From Pseudomonadota bacterium (GTDB lineage Bacteria > Pseudomonadota > Gammaproteobacteria > Burkholderiales > Burkholderiaceae), in the NCBI GenBank assembly GCA_021783435.1, contig JAJXUC010000188.1:1-6562 (forward strand): a DNA stretch of 6,562 bases, given 5' to 3'. This document shows, one piece after another, positions 1-4,865 of the stretch. The position numbers and the translations under genes were made by a program. Below the pieces are notes generated by a model, which saw only the letters and a program-made list of their open reading frames with translations, was not told where the DNA came from and did no database searches. Within the stretch, counting starts at the first letter, position 1; every line of letters starts with the position of its first letter.

Positions 1-114
1 CCTCCCGAGCCCACGGCGAGGGATCGGGGGGAGCCGAACCCGGACGAGGCGAGTAAGGCCGGCGCCCACAGCAAAAGCGACAGCGTCGGCGTGACCAGCA
101 TCGCAACGCGATGA
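1..114 (+). CDS. Possible 3' end of an upstream gene (partial)
   Basis: Frame 1 is open from the window edge to a TGA at 112-114 and would give a 37-residue hydrophilic tail ending in GVTSIATR. Third codon positions are about 86% G or C, higher than in the next best forward frame, which fits a coding frame in GC-rich DNA. A 6-bp hairpin (CATCGC, loop AAC, GCGATG, 99-113) overlaps the stop codon. No domain can be recognised in so short a piece. A disordered C-terminal tail of a mobilization protein would suit the context, but that is a guess. It may equally be chance open frame. Confidence 0.3.
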   Translation, partial: PPEPTARDRGEPNPDEASKAGAHSKSDSVGVTSIATR

Positions 115-199
115 TGGGCGCGACGTTTGCGACGGGCGTCGGCCGCACCGAGCCGAGAGGGCGCCCCAGCGCCCGGTCGGGTTTGGGGGGCGAAGCCCC

Positions 200-363
200 G
201 GCCCGCCGCTTCGCGGCCATCCGCTGGGGGGACCCCTGGGCGCGAGGCTCCGGGCGTTTTGGGCGCAGCACAAAACGGCTGGAGAAGCCCAGAGACGAGG
301 CAATGGCGAAGCCGTTGCCGCTGTCGCGGGTCCGCCGAGCGGATGGCCGCGAAGCGGCGGGCC
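200..363. repeat. 26-bp perfect inverted repeat with a 112-bp spacer
   Basis: Positions 200-225 are exactly the reverse complement of 338-363. Each arm also carries its own small hairpin (stem GCCGC/GCGGC, at 205-217 and 346-358). The spacer holds two more hairpins: CGTTTTG/CAAAACG at 255-277, and a 9-bp stem with one G:T pair and a GAA loop at 299-319. The whole could fold as a branched structure when single stranded. The function is unknown. Confidence 0.75.
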
Positions 364-554
364 CGCGAGGCACGCAGTGCCGCTGCAAGGAGCGCAGCGA
401 CTGAAAGTGCAAGCGTCATGAACGATGCGGGCCGTCCAGGCCCGCAAGAACACACGGCCGCCCTAGCGGCGAGCGCCACAGGCGCGAGAGTGGGTTCGGT
501 CGATCATGATGCGCGCAGGGCTGCCCAAGCAGCCCGGAGTACACGCCGAACGCT

Positions 555-600
555 ATCATGCGTTATCATCATCATGGATACATACCATGATGAGGACAGA
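555..600 (+). promoter_or_regulatory. Palindromic operator/leader of the mobC-like gene
   Basis: A 9-bp perfect inverted repeat (TCATCATGG, 7-nt spacer, CCATGATGA) spans 569-593, just before the likely start codon at 602. The related motif TATCATGCG lies at 554-562 and the self-complementary ATCATGAT at 503-510. A purine-rich GAGGACAGAG sits immediately upstream of the ATG at 602 and would serve as ribosome-binding site. Position and symmetry suggest a binding site for a repressor or a relaxosome accessory protein. No clear -35/-10 pair stands out. Confidence 0.5.
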
Positions 601-601
601 G

Positions 602-1423
602 ATGGATAGTGGCCAATTGATAACCGACCGCGCCGAGCGCCTTGCGGCAGGCCGCGCCAAGCTTGCCGCATCCGGCAAGACACCACGCCAGCGCGGCAAG
701 GAAAAGATCCAGCTCGCCCTCGACTGGATCTACCGCTGGGGATACTCATCGCCGACCGTGATCGACATCTTGTCGGGAACAGCCCGCTGCGGCTTTCCCA
801 TGAAACTCGTCAAGCACGGCCTGTGCACGCGCACCCGCACGGCCTCCAGCGGCATGGTCGAAGGCGTGCCGAACTTCTTCCTCACCCTCACCGACCTGGG
901 CATCACCGAGGCGGAACGCTTCCGCGAAACCCTCCTCGACTACGAGGTCGACCCTTACCGTGTCAACCAGGCGCAGATGCGCCATGACCTGCTCGCGCAG
1001 ACTGCCACAGCCAATCTCTTGATGCAAGGCAAGATCAAGGATTTCCGAACAGAGCGCGAACTGTCCGGCAAGAAAGAAGCCGACCGCAAAGTCCCCGACG
1101 TCGCATGGATTGAAAAAAATCTGACTACCGCCGTCGAAGTCGAACTCTCCGCCAAATGGAGTCGCAAACTTGATGAATTCGTCACACGCGCCGTTAAATC
1201 ACTGCTACCAGGCCCAGACGATGAACCTCCACGCTTCGATCGAATCGCCGTTGTTTCTGATTCTCCAGCTATTTTGAAGCGCTACAAGGAAGCCTTCTCA
1301 TCCGATGCGACTCTGAACTACTGGGGCCTGGATAAACACAACCATTGGCGCATTCAAGAATCCGCGCCCATGCCCGAAGGCATTTCAGAAAAAATATCAT
1401 GGTACGATCTTTCCGAATTTTGA
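602..1423 (+). CDS. mobC: MobC-like mobilization protein, replication-relaxation family
   Basis: This 273-residue protein resembles plasmid-encoded proteins of the replication-relaxation (Replic_Relax) type, often named MobC on proteobacterial plasmids and thought to assist DNA relaxation or transfer. A winged-helix-like region lies at about residues 33-110 (QLALDWIYRWGYSSPTVIDI, then FFLTLTDLGITEAERF). The characteristic RHDLLAQ motif is at 128-134. A PD..EVELSAK motif follows at 165-185 and a conserved-looking FDRIAVVSDSPAIL at 212-225. The spacing of P165-D166, E179/E181 and K185 recalls PD-(D/E)xK nuclease folds. I chose the ATG at 602 because GAGG at 592-595 gives it a ribosome-binding site; the same frame is open from an ATG at 506, which would place the operator inside the gene. 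The 3' end overlaps the lipoprotein gene by 25 nt, so the two are probably co-translated. A name transferred from molybdopterin 'MobC' would be wrong. Role inferred from family only. Confidence 0.7.
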   Translation: MDSGQLITDRAERLAAGRAKLAASGKTPRQRGKEKIQLALDWIYRWGYSSPTVIDILSGTARCGFPMKLVKHGLCTRTRTASSGMVEGVPNFFLTLTDLGITEAERFRETLLDYEVDPYRVNQAQMRHDLLAQTATANLLMQGKIKDFRTERELSGKKEADRKVPDVAWIEKNLTTAVEVELSAKWSRKLDEFVTRAVKSLLPGPDDEPPRFDRIAVVSDSPAILKRYKEAFSSDATLNYWGLDKHNHWRIQESAPMPEGISEKISWYDLSEF

Positions 1424-2103
1424 TCGCGGTTGTTTTTGCAGCGCTCATCCTTTCCGGCTGCGATGACACAACGCAGCTGATAGATCAGATATCCAGCCTG
1501 CAGCAACAACTCTCACAATGCCAGCAACAGGCGTCCGCGTATCAATCCGACCTGGCAACCGACAAAGACGCCAAACAAACGCTCGTTGCTCAAATATCTC
1601 GGCAAGCCGCCTTCGCCCAGGCGTGCGCGTGGGGCATCCAAATCTGCCCAGACTCCATCGCCCAGCCTTCTCAATTTTCCGTCAAAATCGGAAGCCAATC
1701 TTTTCCGATCGAGCCCAACCCTTGGTTGTTCGATACCCTGCTGACGTTGAAATTCGGGGCCTTGGCTCTTGTCGCCGCATCCTTTCTGATCGCACTATGG
1801 CGGCTGTATTTGTGGGCCATCAAGCCTGAAAAGCACGACATCGCCGCGGCGCGCTCCGACATCGAAAGCGCCAAAGATCGCGTACAGGACGCCAAGCAGG
1901 AAGAGCAGCGCATCAAAACGCGCGCCGCCAACCTCAAGGCCCAACTGGAATCCGAGATCGACAACCTGCAAGACGAAGCGAGCGCTCTCACCGAGCAGCG
2001 TGATGCGCTCGTCGGTGAGGTTGAAGATCTCCAGGCGCGCAAACTGCAGGCCCAGTCCGCCACCGACCTGCTCGACGCGGCATTCAAACCCAAAAAGAAG
2101 TAA
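1399..2103 (+). CDS. Inner-membrane lipoprotein with one transmembrane helix and two coiled coils (function unknown)
   Basis: This 234-residue protein begins with a lipoprotein signal peptide: MVRSF, a hydrophobic core, then the lipobox LSGC with Cys21 as the lipidated residue. Asp follows at +2, which in enterobacterial Lol sorting favours retention in the inner membrane. Residues 22-70 are glutamine-rich and coiled-coil-like. Residues 76-83 contain a C-x6-C pair. A strong hydrophobic segment at about 113-140 is a probable transmembrane helix, followed by a long charged coiled coil (about 145-215) and a lysine-rich end (PKKK). Predicted topology: lipid anchor and residues 22-112 in the periplasm, then a helix into the cytoplasm and a cytoplasmic coiled coil. 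The start at 1399 is preferred because an upstream in-frame ATG (1345) would add 18 basic residues before the signal. No good ribosome-binding site is visible, so translation probably depends on coupling to the overlapping upstream gene. I do not recognise the family. Confidence 0.75.
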   Translation: MVRSFRILIAVVFAALILSGCDDTTQLIDQISSLQQQLSQCQQQASAYQSDLATDKDAKQTLVAQISRQAAFAQACAWGIQICPDSIAQPSQFSVKIGSQSFPIEPNPWLFDTLLTLKFGALALVAASFLIALWRLYLWAIKPEKHDIAAARSDIESAKDRVQDAKQEEQRIKTRAANLKAQLESEIDNLQDEASALTEQRDALVGEVEDLQARKLQAQSATDLLDAAFKPKKK

Positions 2104-2399
2104 CCCCCAGGGGGCTCTGCCCCCTGCACCCCCGCGCTCGCCGCGAGGCAACGGGGCCAGCCTTTGAAAAGAAGGCCGGCCCCGGCCTCTGGCAGCATCG
2201 GGGTCGCTTGCACGCGTCAAGGGTGAAGGCTTGACGCCCGGCATCCTCACCCGGTCCAGGCCTTGCGGCCTGGCTGCGGCTTGCGGTGCCGCCCTTGACC
2301 CGCTCCAGCTCCAACCCCCAACTCCATCACGCGCCACCGACCACGGCCCGGCTCGTTGGCCGGGACCACGATGGCGGTTCGCGGCGACAAAAGCCTTGT
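2104..2399. other. Non-coding gap with multiple hairpins
   Basis: No gene is supported in this stretch. It contains a perfect 8-bp hairpin directly after the lipoprotein stop (2108-2126), GCGTCAAG/CTTGACGC with an 8-nt loop (2214-2237), CCAGGCC/GGCCTGG with a TTGC loop (2256-2273), and CCCGGC/GCCGGG (2347-2364). CCCTTGAC at 2292-2299 is the reverse complement of GTCAAGGG at 2216-2223. The minus-strand frames crossing this region have no recognisable features and run antisense into the lipoprotein gene. Confidence 0.6.
2108..2126 (+). terminator. Hairpin after the mobC-lipoprotein unit, possible terminator
   Basis: A perfect 8-bp stem (CAGGGGGC, loop TCT, GCCCCCTG) starts 5 nt after the TAA of the lipoprotein gene. 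It lacks a following T-run, so it is not a classical Rho-independent terminator. It could block 3' degradation or assist termination. Confidence 0.35.
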
Positions 2400-2444
2400 T
2401 GTAGATTGTATGTTGTAGTATGCTACATACTATCTACACAGGAG
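2396..2444 (+). promoter_or_regulatory. kfrA promoter/operator and ribosome-binding site
   Basis: A 14-bp inverted repeat with one mismatch lies 13 nt before the kfrA start: TGTAGATTGTATGT (2400-2413) and ACATACTATCTACA (2425-2438). A second, nested repeat (TGTAG, 4 nt, CTACA) occupies 2414-2427. This is an AT-rich island in GC-rich DNA. A weak promoter could be TTGTTG (2396-2401) with TATGCT (2419-2424) at 17-nt spacing, which would put the palindrome across it. KfrA proteins are known to bind operators in their own promoter, so autorepression here is likely. AGGAG at 2440-2444 is a good ribosome-binding site for the ATG at 2452. Confidence 0.6.
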
Positions 2445-2451
2445 CCCCGCC

Positions 2452-3084
2452 ATGGCCATCACCACCGAACAGATCTGGTCGGCCGCCGACGCCCTCGACG
2501 CCGCCGGCCAGTCGCCAACCCTCGCCGCCGTGCGCAAGGCGGTCGGCGGCGGCAGTTTCACGACGATTTCAGAAGCCATGGCCCAGTGGCGCGCACGCAA
2601 AACGGACAAGTCCACGCCGCTGCGCGAACCAGCCCCCCCGCTGGTGATGGAGCGCCTGCAGGAGGTCGGCGCCGACATCTGGGCCGCAGCCCTGGACCTG
2701 GCCAATGCACGCCTGAACAGCGAACGTGAAGCCCTGGAGGTCGCACGCGCCGAGCTCGAGGCGAGCCGCCAGGAGGCCGCTGAGCTGGCCGATCAGCTCA
2801 CGGCGGACCTGGAGGATGCCAAAGGCCAGATCGAGGCGCTGCGGGCCTCTGAGGTGGCTTTGCAGGCCCAGATCGGCGAGCTCAAGCAAGCCCTGGCTGC
2901 CGAGAAGGCCTCGAGCACGATGCTGAGCCGCGACCTGGACCAGGCGCACGAGGCAGCAGCCACCGCCCGCCAACAAGGCATCAAGGCGCGCGAGGACCTC
3001 GCCGAGCTGCGCGGCAGCCTCAAGACGCTGCAGGAACAAAACGCCGAACTGCTCAAGCGCCTGCCAGCGGCACGCAGCAAGTAG
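2452..3084 (+). CDS. kfrA: KfrA-type DNA-binding coiled-coil protein
   Basis: This 210-residue protein has the KfrA N-terminal DNA-binding domain at about residues 5-50. Its signature VGGGSFTTISEAMAQW is at 31-46, preceded by PTLAAVRKA. From about residue 80 to 205 the sequence is an almost unbroken alanine-, glutamate- and leucine-rich heptad pattern, so a long coiled coil is expected. In IncP-1 plasmids KfrA (about 300 residues) is an autorepressor that also contributes to stable inheritance, probably by building a filament-like structure. This copy is shorter, with the loss in the coiled coil. AGGAG precedes the ATG by 7 nt, and the palindrome just upstream is a probable self-operator. The gene stands alone, with an active partition partner not visible in the window. 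Confidence 0.88.
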   Translation: MAITTEQIWSAADALDAAGQSPTLAAVRKAVGGGSFTTISEAMAQWRARKTDKSTPLREPAPPLVMERLQEVGADIWAAALDLANARLNSEREALEVARAELEASRQEAAELADQLTADLEDAKGQIEALRASEVALQAQIGELKQALAAEKASSTMLSRDLDQAHEAAATARQQGIKAREDLAELRGSLKTLQEQNAELLKRLPAARSK

Positions 3085-3097
3085 GAGCGTCGGCGAC

Positions 3098-3143
3098 CGC
3101 GCAACCGCGTGGCGGTTGCCCACGCGCACGATAAGGATGCGTG
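3098..3143 (-). pseudogene. Remnant of a relE-type toxin gene 3' end
   Basis: On the minus strand this stretch encodes RILIVRVGNRHAVA, nearly the C-terminal sequence of the intact RelE toxin at 3857-4126 ([14 protein letters not shown]). In DNA terms, 3111-3141 matches 3874-3904 in 29 of 31 positions. Nothing upstream of it encodes the rest of a toxin, and the stop codon has been lost, so the frame runs antisense into kfrA. It is best read as a scar of a deleted or recombined relE. It sits in the gap between kfrA and the dinJ-like gene. Confidence 0.6.
3111..3141 (+). repeat. 31-bp direct repeat, copy 1 (relE remnant)
   Basis: This copy differs from 3874-3904 at two adjacent positions (TA here, CC there). 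The two copies have the same orientation, 763 bp apart, and enclose the dinJ/yafQ-type cassette and the very end of relE. Confidence 0.8.
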
Positions 3144-3149
3144 ACGCGC

Positions 3150-3183
3150 GATACAATGTATCTCAATGAGTCGCAACAGGAGG
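3150..3183 (+). promoter_or_regulatory. Promoter/operator and ribosome-binding site of the dinJ/yafQ-type operon
   Basis: GATACAATGTATC (3150-3162) is a perfect palindrome with 6-bp arms and contains TACAAT (3152-3157), a 5/6 match to a -10 box. A second palindrome, CTCAATGAG (3162-3170), abuts it. Antitoxins of this family repress their own promoters through such palindromes, so this is the likely operator. AGGAGG at 3178-3183 is a strong ribosome-binding site 5 nt before the ATG at 3189. No good -35 element is apparent. Confidence 0.6.
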
Positions 3184-3188
3184 CTGTC

Positions 3189-3470
3189 ATGGCTGCTACC
3201 ACCACCATGGTTCACGTCCGCGTGGACGAAACCGTCAAGGCGCAAGCTGCGGAAACGCTGGCCTCGATGGGCCTGACCGTCTCGGATGCGATCCGGGTGT
3301 TCCTGACCCGTGTCGTCGCGGACAAGGAACTGCCGTTTGCCCTCAGGGCACCGAACGCCACCAGCCGCGTGGCCATTGCCGAGGCCAACGAGCTCGTCAA
3401 GAGCCGTCGCGCTCGCTTCGCAACCGCTGATGCGCTGCTGAATGACCTCGAAGAAGCCAGCTGCAAGTAA
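3189..3470 (+). CDS. dinJ: RelB/DinJ-family antitoxin
   Basis: This 93-residue protein has the ribbon-helix-helix pattern of RelB/DinJ antitoxins. A beta strand VHVRVDETVKAQA (8-20) is followed by AAETLASMGLTVSDAIRVFLTRVVADKELPF in two helices (about 20-50). The phrase 'MGLTVSDAIRVFLTRV' is highly typical of the family. The C-terminal part (about 60-93) would wrap around and neutralise the toxin. I chose the ATG at 3189 over the in-frame ATG at 3141 because AGGAGG precedes it and because the longer form would begin inside the palindromic operator. The last 29 nt overlap the toxin gene, the usual arrangement for coupled translation. The protein should repress its own promoter alone or with the toxin. 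Confidence 0.9.
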   Translation: MAATTTMVHVRVDETVKAQAAETLASMGLTVSDAIRVFLTRVVADKELPFALRAPNATSRVAIAEANELVKSRRARFATADALLNDLEEASCK

Positions 3471-3771
3471 GCGGGCGAACCTTCCTCGCGCGTCGGACTA
3501 CACCAAGGAGTTCCTCAAGGACTGGCGGCGCCTGTCCCACTCCGGCCGGTACGACATGAACCGGCTGAAAGAGGCCATGCTGCTGCTGATTGCAAGCGAC
3601 GGGCCGCTGCCTCCTGAATGGCTCGACCACCCACTGACGGGTGACTGGGCAGGCCATCGTGAGTGCCACATCGGCGGCGATTTTTTGCTGATCTACACGC
3701 TCGACGAATCGGGCAAGAGCGGCTTGGTCGTCTTCGTGCGCAGCGGGACGCACGCCGACGTGTTTTCATAA
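3442..3771 (+). CDS. yafQ: YafQ-family type II toxin (ribosome-dependent mRNA endonuclease)
   Basis: This 109-residue protein matches the YafQ branch of the RelE superfamily, which cleaves mRNA on the ribosome. YTKEFLKDWRRL (20-31) is the typical first helix. The core DHPLTGDWAGHRECHIGGD at 62-80 is followed by FLLIYTL and GTHADVF (102-108). Candidate catalytic residues seen in order are His63, His72 or His76, Asp80, His104 and Phe108, the same order of residue types as in the E. coli YafQ active site, so the toxin appears intact. The ATG at 3442 lies inside the antitoxin gene and has no strong ribosome-binding site, so translation likely depends on coupling. About 14 N-terminal residues before the family core are lysine/arginine-rich; a later start is possible but no good candidate is visible. 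Confidence 0.9.
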   Translation: MTSKKPAASKRANLPRASDYTKEFLKDWRRLSHSGRYDMNRLKEAMLLLIASDGPLPPEWLDHPLTGDWAGHRECHIGGDFLLIYTLDESGKSGLVVFVRSGTHADVFS

Positions 3772-3856
3772 ATCAAGACGGGAGAGGTGATCGGCACCCG
3801 GTCCCGCGCTACGCGCGAGCTGCGTGGCGGCGAGCACACCGCGGGCCGAGCCCGCA
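3772..3856. terminator. Gap between convergent toxin genes with terminator-like hairpin
   Basis: The 85-nt gap between the two toxin stop codons contains a perfect hairpin GCGGGC-CGA-GCCCGC (3841-3855) directly after the relE stop on the minus strand, and CGCG-CTA-CGCG near 3805-3815. Neither is followed by a T-run. They may still limit read-through between the convergent operons. Confidence 0.35.
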
Positions 3857-4126
3857 CTACCTGTAGACCTCGCGGCGGTTGCCCACGCGCACGACCAGGA
3901 TGCGCACGGCCTGGTCCTCGATGTTGGCGATCACACGGTAGTCACCGACTCGGTACTTCCAGAAGGACCCCAGTTTTGCCCCTTTGAGCGCCTCACCAAT
4001 GCTGCGCGGGTCCTCGAGCACGGCCACGCGCCCATGCAGGAAAGCGAGGATGCGACGCGCACTTTGCTGATCGAGTTTGCCCAGTTCACGCTCGGCTGCC
4101 GGGTCGAACTCAACCCTCCAGGCCAT
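3857..4126 (-). CDS. relE: RelE/ParE-superfamily toxin
   Basis: This 89-residue protein shows the RelE pattern throughout: [17 protein letters not shown] (3-19) and a helix SARRILAFL (22-30). [24 protein letters not shown] (46-69) is the basic central sheet, and [14 protein letters not shown] (76-89) is the C-terminal strand. Basic residues K48, K51, K57, R59 and R64, together with R84/R85 and Tyr88, correspond in kind to the residues RelE toxins use to cleave mRNA in the ribosomal A site. The gene overlaps its antitoxin gene by 17 nt, so the two form one translational unit. It ends convergently with the yafQ-type gene. Its last 31 bp of homology are repeated at 3111-3141, see the remnant there. 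The length is normal for the family and it appears intact. Confidence 0.9.
   Translation of the reverse strand: MAWRVEFDPAAERELGKLDQQSARRILAFLHGRVAVLEDPRSIGEALKGAKLGSFWKYRVGDYRVIANIEDQAVRILVVRVGNRREVYR
3874..3904 (+). repeat. 31-bp direct repeat, copy 2 (inside relE 3' end)
   Basis: This is the copy of the 31-bp repeat that forms the end of the intact relE gene (encoding [10 protein letters not shown] on the minus strand). It matches 3111-3141 with two adjacent differences. Confidence 0.8.
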
Positions 4127-4334
4127 AGCGTTTCATGACCTCTTCGAGCGCAATGGTTTGCGTCTTTCCGGCACGAATATCCACGAGGCGCTGCTCGGCC
4201 AGGTACAAGTCTTCCAGGTCGTCCAGATGTTCAAGGATGGCCTCTCGGGCGTAAAACGTCTTGGTTCTTCCTGTAGCTTGCGCCAGGGCCTCCAGGCGGT
4301 TTTCCACTTCAGCGGGTAGACGGATGGCGAGCAT
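4110..4334 (-). CDS. relB: RelB-type (DUF6290-like) ribbon-helix-helix antitoxin
   Basis: This 74-residue antitoxin has the short form typical of RelB-family proteins paired with RelE/ParE toxins. The ribbon [18 protein letters not shown] (1-18) is followed by [23 protein letters not shown] (22-44), where [10 protein letters not shown] is the family's DNA-binding/dimer helix signature. The C-terminal part (about 45-74) would bind the toxin. I chose the ATG at 4334, with a GGAA at 4342-4345 on the minus strand as weak ribosome-binding site. Starts at 4352 or 4394 would include or touch the operator palindrome at 4354-4373 and add unlikely sequence. The stop overlaps the relE start by 17 nt. 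Confidence 0.88.
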   Translation of the reverse strand: MLAIRLPAEVENRLEALAQATGRTKTFYAREAILEHLDDLEDLYLAEQRLVDIRAGKTQTIALEEVMKRYGLEG

Positions 4335-4353
4335 GACTTGATTCCAGAGCATT

Positions 4354-4373
4354 GCGCTATACAAATATAGCGC
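4354..4373 (-). promoter_or_regulatory. Palindromic operator/promoter of the relBE-type operon
   Basis: GCGCTATA, 4-nt spacer CAAA, TATAGCGC is a perfect inverted repeat beginning 20 bp upstream of the relB start. On the minus strand it contains TATATT (4364-4369), a 5/6 match to a -10 box, so repressor binding would cover the promoter. Autorepression by RelB or the RelBE complex is the expected role. Confidence 0.65.
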
Positions 4374-4394
4374 ATCCCGACGAAGCCAGGCCAC

Positions 4395-4740
4395 ACGCCG
4401 CGCTCCCTCTGAGCGGCCACTCCTTGGATGCTGGTTTTGGTTGCGGGGGGAGCCGCCGCCGCAGGCGGTGGGGGGCTGCTAAGCCCCCGGGGGGTCGAGG
4501 TTGCGACTGAGCGCAGCGAAGGAGGACAGGGGGGCGGCAGCCCCCGCAACCTTGGGGCGCTCAAGACGCGTAAGCGGCGTGATGTCCCCGCGCCGTAGGC
4601 GTGGGGGCTGGACAACTGGGGTGAGGCCGAAGGCCGAGGGGCACTGCCCCTGGGGGATGCCGGGTGGGTGGGGCCGCCGAAGGCGGACGAGCCGGCGGGG
4701 GCGTAGCCCCCAAGAGGCGGGGCGGTCCTTCGTGTGAGGC
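4395..4740. other. Non-coding GC-rich hairpin array
   Basis: No gene is supported in this stretch; open frames in it are arginine/glycine/proline-rich shadows. It holds at least eight short GC-only hairpins: 4456-4468 (loop GCA), 4471-4488 (GCTA), 4530-4545 (GGCA), 4586-4606 (9-bp stem with one G:T pair, GTA), 4625-4635 (GAA), 4638-4650 (ACT), 4674-4686 (GAA) and 4697-4711 (GTA). An 11-bp inverted repeat, GGTTGCGGGGG (4439-4449) with CCCCCGCAACC (4541-4551), encloses the first three. It sits between the relBE-type operon and the iteron origin. Confidence 0.7.
4652..4673 (+). other. G-quadruplex motif
   Basis: Four guanine runs of 5, 3, 3 and 4 bases are separated by linkers of 5, 1 and 1 nt. 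This satisfies the G3+N1-7 rule, and two single-nucleotide loops favour a stable parallel quadruplex. It lies inside the hairpin array, about 190 bp before the iterons. Confidence 0.55.
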
Positions 4741-4865
4741 TGCCGGGTGGAGTTTTCCACAGGGTCGGGGCAGCGCAGCGCGTTAAAGACTTTTAAAGTT
4801 AAAGATCGCGCGCGCGCGTTACGGTTTTGCAACCCCGCGTCGTTATTTGGTTTTTTGGGTAGTTT

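Larger units (their letters stand above)
115..601. other. Non-coding, hairpin-rich region upstream of the mobC-like gene; possible oriT/regulatory region
   Basis: I see no convincing gene here. The longer open frames have arginine/alanine-rich compositions typical of shadow frames in GC-rich DNA. The stretch contains a chain of short perfect hairpins at 159-174, 187-199, 255-277, 299-319 (one G:T pair), 346-358, 369-381, 427-445 and 518-535, and a 26-bp inverted repeat listed separately. Origins of transfer commonly lie next to mobilization genes and contain inverted repeats, so an oriT could sit here. I recognise no known nic-site sequence, so that role is inference from position only. Confidence 0.5.

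Noticed and set aside
127..609. A 160-codon + strand open frame over the hairpin region
   Set aside because: Its product is arginine/alanine-rich with no recognisable domain, it crosses the inverted repeat, and stop codons are rare in all frames of such GC-rich DNA.
1671..2337. Minus-strand open frames antisense to the lipoprotein gene
   Set aside because: They are shadows of the 1399-2103 gene, with low-complexity serine/arginine-rich products.
2569..3156. A 195-codon minus-strand frame antisense to kfrA
   Set aside because: It is the mirror of the kfrA coiled coil. Only its first residues (RILIVRVGNR) are meaningful, as the relE remnant.
3824..4138. A 104-codon + strand frame antisense to relE
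   Set aside because: The opposite strand encodes a well-matched RelE toxin overlapping its antitoxin; this frame has no such support.
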